Shown here: positions 59,407 through 64,000 of the stretch, in pieces
Layout of the letters: each line of letters begins with the position of its first letter
Numbering within the stretch: position 1 is the first letter of the stretch
DNA from: Chlamydiales bacterium
GTDB lineage: Bacteria; Chlamydiota; Chlamydiia; Chlamydiales; JAAKFR01
Assembly: GCA_024233495.1 (NCBI GenBank)
Contig: JACKPM010000003.1
Coordinates: 62,001-126,000 of the forward strand
Direction: 5' to 3'
Length of the DNA: 64,000 nucleotides
The notes under the pieces: generated by a model
The model's database searches: none
What the model saw: only the letters and a program-made list of their open reading frames with translations
Told to the model about the DNA's origin: nothing
Program-made: the position numbers and the translations under genes

Positions 59407-62400
59407 TTCTCGGTTCAGGTGGGTTACGCATTGGGCAAGCTGGGGAGTTCGACTATTCAGGTTCACAAGCGATCAAGGCTGTGAAAGAGGAGGGGCACCA
59501 AACGGTGCTCATCAATCCTAACATTGCAACCGTCCAGACCGATGAGGGGCTTGCCGATGAGGTCTATCTTCTTCCCCTTAACGAAGAGACTGTCGAAGGG
59601 GTAATCGAGAAAGAGCGCCCCGATGCAATTTTGTTGAGCTTTGGGGGGCAAACAGCGCTCAACTTGGGACTTGCTCTTGAAAAATCAGGTGTGCTCAAAA
59701 AGTATGGCGTAAAGGTGCTTGGCACAAGTGTTGAGACGATTCGGCTTACCGAAGATAGGCAGCTTTTCAAAGAGGCACTGGAGAAAATTGAGGTGAAGAC
59801 AGCTGTAAGTCGCACGGCTACTACAGTTCAGGAGGCGCTTCAGCACGCTGAAACAATTGGCTATCCCGTCATGATTCGCTCAGCTTTTTCTCTAGGAGGA
59901 CTCGGCTCTGGCCGCGTCGCTAATGCGCAAGAGCTGGAAAAAAGAGCGAAAGAGGCGCTCGGCTCAGCCCCTCAAGTGTTGATTGAGGAGTATCTCACTG
60001 GGTGGAAAGAGATTGAGTATGAAGTTGTGCGCGACTGTGATGGCAATTGCATTACCGTTTGTAACATGGAAAACTTCGACCCGATGGGGATCCATACAGG
60101 TGAGAGCATTGTGGTTGCGCCATCACAAACGTTGTCAAACCAAGAGTACCACATGTTGCGCGAGGTAGCGATCCGCACAGTGAGTCACCTGGGGATTGTG
60201 GGTGAGTGTAACATTCAGTACGCCTTTTTAAATGGCGACTACCGAGTGATCGAAGTGAATGCGCGTCTCTCAAGATCGAGCGCACTCGCTTCAAAAGCAA
60301 CAGGCTATCCTCTTGCATTTGTAGCAGCTAAGTTGGCCTTAGGTCAAAGGCTGCATGAGATTAAAAATTCAGTTACTGGAAAAACAAGTGCCTTCTTTGA
60401 ACCAGCTCTCGACTATGTTGTGGTAAAGATGCCGCGCTGGGACATTCACAAATTACGTGCAGCAGAACGCACGATTGGCTCTGAGATGAAGAGTGTGGGT
60501 GAAGTGATGGCAATTGGGCGCTCATTTCCCGAAGCGCTCCAAAAAGCTGTACGGATGTGCAACATTGGGTGTTGCTCACTTTTTGACTATCCCTACACGA
60601 TTCCGAGTGCCAAAAAAGAGATTGAGTGTGCCACTGACCGCCGCCTTTTTGCTGTGGCACAAGGGCTGCGTGAAGGGATGAGTGTGCAGGAGGTGCACGC
60701 CCTCTCTAGAATAGACTACTGGTTTCTCCACCACTTGGACGAGATCGTCGCTTTTGAAAAAAAGCTTGGCCGTGAGCTCAACGAAGAAGGGTTGCAAAAG
60801 GCAAAAAAGTTGGGGTATTGCGACAAGGCGATTGCGCTGCTCCAAAAGTGTGAAGAGAGTGCTATTCGAAAGAGACGAAAATCTCTCGGCATTCTGCCAG
60901 TTGTGAAACAAATCGACACGTTGGCAGGGGAGTTCGATGCACAAACTAACTATCTCTACCTCACCTATCATGGATATGAGCACGACCTTGAGCGCTCACC
61001 CATCTCTCCTATTATTGTGCTTGGTTCAGGTCCCTATTCGATTGGAAGCTCTGTCGAGTTTGATTGGTGTGCAGTTAACACGGCGCGCCGCTTGCGTCAA
61101 GCGAAGAAAAGCACACTCATCATCAACTCGAATCCAGAAACGGTCTCTACCGATTACGACGAGTCAGATCGTCTCTACTTTGAAGAGTTGACTCTTGAGC
61201 GTGTGCTTGACATAGCAGATTTTGAGCAGCCCGAAGGGATAGTCATCTCAGTGGGAGGGCAGATTGCTAACAATCTTGCCATGCCGCTTTACAATGCGGG
61301 GTTACCCATTTTGGGTACCTCTCCTCTTTCGATCGATCAAGCGGAAAATCGACAGCGTTTTTCCACTCTTTTGGGAGAGTTAGGTGTTGACCAGCCTGAA
61401 TGGGTGGAGGTGAGTTCGGTTGAAAAGGCACGTACCTTTGTAGGTGAGGTGGGCTTCCCCATCTTAATTCGCCCTTCCTATGTATTGTCAGGTGCAGCAA
61501 TGAATGTAATCCATGACGAAGAGGAGATGGAAAAGTACCTTGAAGAGGCAACAATTGTTTCAAACGAGCATCCTGTTGTTCTCTCCCGTTTCATTCTCAA
61601 TGGAAAAGAGCTGGAAGTGGATGGGGTAGCGCATAAAGGAGAGGTGTTGATTGAGGCGATCTCTGAGCATGTAGAAAATGCGGGTGTACACTCAGGCGAT
61701 GCGACAATTGTCCTCCCCCCTCAAAAGCTCTATCTGGAAACTGTACGTAGATGTAAGCGCATCACGCGAAAAATTGTGAAGGCGCTCTCGATCACAGGGC
61801 CATTCAACATGCAGTTTATCGCAAAAGATAATTGGCTGAAAGTGATTGAGTGCAATGTACGCGCTTCAAGGTCATTCCCTTTTGTTTCAAAGGTGACGGG
61901 ACATAACTTTATCCGCATTGCAACAGAGGCAATGTTAGGCATTCACGAGAAAAAGTGGTACAACACACTTGATCTCGATTATGTAGGCATTAAGACACCG
62001 CAATTTTCCTACAATCGGTTGAAAGGTGCCAATCCAGTTGCCCATGTAGAGATGGCCTCAACAGGTGAAGTAGCATGTTTGGGGGACAACTTGCTTGAGG
62101 CATTTTTCGCTTCATGGAGCGCTACCGAGCAAAAATTAAAAGGAAAACGCATTCTTGTTAGTGTAGGAGGGCCAAGTCGAGAGAAACTCATTCCTGAATT
62201 GAGAGAGCTCGTGAAACATGGATTTGAGCTTTACACTACACCAGGGACACACGAGGCGTTCGAAAAAGAGGGGATTGCCTCTTTACGCCTCTTCAAGGCA
62301 AGCGTGGGCAAAAAACCAAATGTGATTGATATGATCCAAAATCAAGAGGTTGATCTTATCATTAACATTCCCAGAAGTGCTCCTACAACACGGGTCATTA

Positions 62401-62555
62401 CTGATGGCTACAAAATTCGCCGTCTTGCAATTGATCACAATATCCCGCTGATCACAAACTTGCAAATTGCTACGCTTTTTTTGCACTGCTTGACACAGCC
62501 AAAAAAGATCGCGATCAAACCTTGGAGTCAGTATGCAACACCTCATATCCATTGA
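59391..62555 (+). CDS. carB: Carbamoyl-phosphate synthase large subunit
   Basis: 1054 residues, full length. Two homologous ATP-grasp halves: first with GLRIGQAGEFDYSGSQAIKA and VEVNARLSRSSALASKATGYP; second with GPYSIGSSVEFDWCAVNTAR and IECNVRASRSFPFVSKVTGHN; then the MGS-like allosteric domain (KRILVSVGGPSREKLIPEL...). It starts TTG 59391, overlapping carA by 16 bp, and overlaps pyrB by 23 bp. Carbamoyl phosphate could also feed arginine synthesis, but only pyrimidine genes follow. Confidence 0.97.
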   Translation: MSKLLILGSGGLRIGQAGEFDYSGSQAIKAVKEEGHQTVLINPNIATVQTDEGLADEVYLLPLNEETVEGVIEKERPDAILLSFGGQTALNLGLALEKSGVLKKYGVKVLGTSVETIRLTEDRQLFKEALEKIEVKTAVSRTATTVQEALQHAETIGYPVMIRSAFSLGGLGSGRVANAQELEKRAKEALGSAPQVLIEEYLTGWKEIEYEVVRDCDGNCITVCNMENFDPMGIHTGESIVVAPSQTLSNQEYHMLREVAIRTVSHLGIVGECNIQYAFLNGDYRVIEVNARLSRSSALASKATGYPLAFVAAKLALGQRLHEIKNSVTGKTSAFFEPALDYVVVKMPRWDIHKLRAAERTIGSEMKSVGEVMAIGRSFPEALQKAVRMCNIGCCSLFDYPYTIPSAKKEIECATDRRLFAVAQGLREGMSVQEVHALSRIDYWFLHHLDEIVAFEKKLGRELNEEGLQKAKKLGYCDKAIALLQKCEESAIRKRRKSLGILPVVKQIDTLAGEFDAQTNYLYLTYHGYEHDLERSPISPIIVLGSGPYSIGSSVEFDWCAVNTARRLRQAKKSTLIINSNPETVSTDYDESDRLYFEELTLERVLDIADFEQPEGIVISVGGQIANNLAMPLYNAGLPILGTSPLSIDQAENRQRFSTLLGELGVDQPEWVEVSSVEKARTFVGEVGFPILIRPSYVLSGAAMNVIHDEEEMEKYLEEATIVSNEHPVVLSRFILNGKELEVDGVAHKGEVLIEAISEHVENAGVHSGDATIVLPPQKLYLETVRRCKRITRKIVKALSITGPFNMQFIAKDNWLKVIECNVRASRSFPFVSKVTGHNFIRIATEAMLGIHEKKWYNTLDLDYVGIKTPQFSYNRLKGANPVAHVEMASTGEVACLGDNLLEAFFASWSATEQKLKGKRILVSVGGPSREKLIPELRELVKHGFELYTTPGTHEAFEKEGIASLRLFKASVGKKPNVIDMIQNQEVDLIINIPRSAPTTRVITDGYKIRRLAIDHNIPLITNLQIATLFLHCLTQPKKIAIKPWSQYATPHIH

Positions 62556-63369
62556 TGATTTGAGTCGTGAAGAGATAGTCAGACTGCTCTCTAAAGTGGG
62601 AAAGAGCAGCTCTTTGAAAGGAAAGTTGATTGCAACCTGTTTCTTTGAGCCCTCCACTCGGACACGTCTTTCATTTGAAGCTGCTGCCAAACGGCTTGGT
62701 GCTGAAGTGATTGGCTTTTCAGATGCTAAGACTACAGCCGATGCAAAAGGAGAATCTTTATCAGACGCAATAAGAGTGGTGAGCAGCTACGTTGACGTTG
62801 TCGTGATTCGGCACCCACGCAAGGGAGCGGCGCATGAAGCGGCGTGTGCCGCCTCCTGTCCTGTCATCAATGCTGGAGATGGGGATGGTGAGCATCCAAC
62901 ACAAACTTTGCTCGACCTCTATACAATTTGGCAGTGTCAAGGAAGGCTTAGTGACCTCAATGTGGTGATGTGTGGAGATCTTTTGCATGGCCGCACCGTA
63001 CACTCATTGGTAAAGGCGCTTGCGCACTTTGATGCACATATTTCATATGTCGCGCCGCACAGCTTAGAGATACCTGGCCAAGAGCATTCAAAGTTAGAGG
63101 ATGTGCTGCCTTCTGCAGATATTTTATACATGACGCGTCAGCAGAAAGAGCGCACAGAAAAGGAGAGTGAGTACATTCGGATCACTCTTGAGAATTTAAA
63201 AAATGTAAAACCGAATTTACGTATTTTACACCCACTGCCACGTGTTGATGAGGTTGCGGTGGAAGTGGATGAGACTCCCTATGCCTACTATTTCGAGCAG
63301 GCGAAGAATGGGGTGGCAGTGCGTGAAGTGATTTTGGAGGAGTTGTGCTTGTCCCCTTGCCTGCTGTAA
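62533..63369 (+). CDS. pyrB: Aspartate carbamoyltransferase catalytic subunit
   Basis: 278 residues, slightly short of the usual 300-310. Carbamoyl-phosphate site FFEPSTRTRLSFEAAAKRLG, catalytic Lys region DAKGESLSD, HPTQTLLDLYTI, and the aspartate-binding ILHPLPRVDEV are all intact. No regulatory pyrI follows; the adjoining gene is pyrC, as in operons where ATCase lacks PyrI. The ATG lies within the carB 3' end (23-bp overlap). Confidence 0.95.
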   Translation: MQHLISIDDLSREEIVRLLSKVGKSSSLKGKLIATCFFEPSTRTRLSFEAAAKRLGAEVIGFSDAKTTADAKGESLSDAIRVVSSYVDVVVIRHPRKGAAHEAACAASCPVINAGDGDGEHPTQTLLDLYTIWQCQGRLSDLNVVMCGDLLHGRTVHSLVKALAHFDAHISYVAPHSLEIPGQEHSKLEDVLPSADILYMTRQQKERTEKESEYIRITLENLKNVKPNLRILHPLPRVDEVAVEVDETPYAYYFEQAKNGVAVREVILEELCLSPCLL

Positions 63370-64000
63370 TTGATCCCCACGTGCATTTTCGGACGCCGGG
63401 TCATGAGTATAAAGAAGATTGGAGAAGTGGAGCGCGCGCTGCGTTTCGTGGAGGGGTTTCTACGGTTTTTGACATGCCCAACACCTCCCCACCGTGTGTG
63501 ACATGTGCGCGTTTGGAAGAGAAGAAAAAGCAGATCGAAGCGCAACTCGACTTGCCGCTTCGCTACGGTCTATATCTGGGTGCTGATCGCGATCAGTTGA
63601 GTGAGATCGAGCGTGTGAGCAATCATGCTGTGGGGATCAAAGTGTTTATGGCATCGAGCACGGGCACCCTTCTGCTAGACGATGAGGTCGCTTTGGATAG
63701 AGTCTTTTGTCTTGCAGCTGAGCACCACCTTTTGGTTGCTGTGCATGCAGAAGATGAGCTGACATTGATTGCGCATCAAAGAGAGTCTTGCGATCCAGCT
63801 GACCACTCACGCATGCGTCCCAATGTAGCAGCAGCAATCGCAGTTGAGCGGGCAATCACAAAAGCAAAGAAGTATGGAACACGCCTCTACATTTTGCACA
63901 TGAGTACCAAAGAGGAGCTTTCGCTTGTAGAACAGGCGAAACGGGAGGGCGTTGATGTGGCTTGCGAGGTGACGCCTCACCATCTTTTTCTCACAACAGA
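63345..64000 (+). CDS. pyrC: Dihydroorotase, 3' end cut by window
   Basis: The frame starts at GTG 63345 (GGAGG 4 bp upstream; TTG 63357 is an alternative) and is open to the end of the window, 218 complete codons. The class I dihydroorotase/amidohydrolase metal motif is DPHVHFRTPG, followed by FRGGVSTVFDMPNTSPP, GIKVFMASSTG (with the lysine that is carbamylated in the family), VHAEDE and YILHMSTKEE. It closes the ring to dihydroorotate. The start overlaps the pyrB 3' end by 25 bp, so the four pyrimidine genes are one operon. Confidence 0.93.
   Translation, partial: MLVPLPAVIDPHVHFRTPGHEYKEDWRSGARAAFRGGVSTVFDMPNTSPPCVTCARLEEKKKQIEAQLDLPLRYGLYLGADRDQLSEIERVSNHAVGIKVFMASSTGTLLLDDEVALDRVFCLAAEHHLLVAVHAEDELTLIAHQRESCDPADHSRMRPNVAAAIAVERAITKAKKYGTRLYILHMSTKEELSLVEQAKREGVDVACEVTPHHLFLTT

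Overview
The window is a piece of a chlamydial chromosome, most likely from an environmental (amoeba- or arthropod-associated) member of Chlamydiales rather than the animal-pathogen genus. Gene order is the main evidence. As I recall the Chlamydia trachomatis map, positions 4.1-32.9 kb follow CT675-CT692 almost gene for gene: mcsB, mcsA, frr, pyrH, tsf, rpsB, a very large pbp2, a TPR protein, sufB/C/D/S, parB, dppF, dppD, a PhoU-like protein and a PiT transporter. Positions 36.7-52.7 kb follow CT491-CT496: rho, coaE, polA, sohB, pgsA and an ATP/ADP translocase. Further hallmarks are the Npt-type translocase and the 1022-residue PBP2. No rRNA, prophage, transposase or CRISPR array was seen.

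Layout. 1-3.9 kb: a partial TPR-like protein, an alanine/glycine:cation symporter and two unrecognised proteins. 4-12 kb: arginine-kinase-like and translation genes with three tRNAs, then PBP2. 12-28 kb: the suf Fe-S operon and a TPR gene, interleaved with a polysaccharide set (Wzc/GumC-like, Wza-like lipoprotein, GT2, NodB-type deacetylase, WbaP/WcaJ-like sugar transferase, GalE, GT9). 28-33 kb: parB, dppF/dppD, PhoU-like/PiT. 33-36.6 kb: an accessory stretch with a small membrane protein, a decayed gene, a DUF4143 ATPase and an orphan DppC-like permease. 36.7-42.3 kb: rho-coaE-polA-sohB. 42.1-45.8 kb: a tandem triplication carrying a C2H2 zinc-finger gene. 45.7-49.8 kb: a tripartite ABC efflux operon whose adaptor gene is broken. 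49.9-55.7 kb: DedA, pgsA and npt (both frameshifted), pgk and hemH. 56-64 kb: an MFS carrier coupled to an AstE/AspA-like deacylase, then carA-carB-pyrB-pyrC (de novo pyrimidine synthesis, absent from the animal-pathogen Chlamydia), cut by the window end.

Most unusual content. (1) A eukaryotic-style C2H2 zinc-finger protein encoded in a 1.3-kb unit repeated three times, with copies 2 and 3 decaying; it is a candidate host-directed effector. (2) Two families of non-coding inverted-repeat elements (MITE-like). Family A carries an outward-facing Shine-Dalgarno plus TTG start in each end, and one copy appears to supply the start of galE. (3) An McsB homologue in which the catalytic and phosphate-binding motifs are almost all replaced, suggesting a pseudokinase. 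(4) A compact small transcription unit near 24 kb with promoter, hairpins, a 46-codon ORF and a terminator. (5) Several single frameshifts in genes expected to matter (npt, pgsA), which are either real decay, slippage sites or sequencing errors.

All calls are from reading the sequence. No database search was run, and locus correspondences are from memory.
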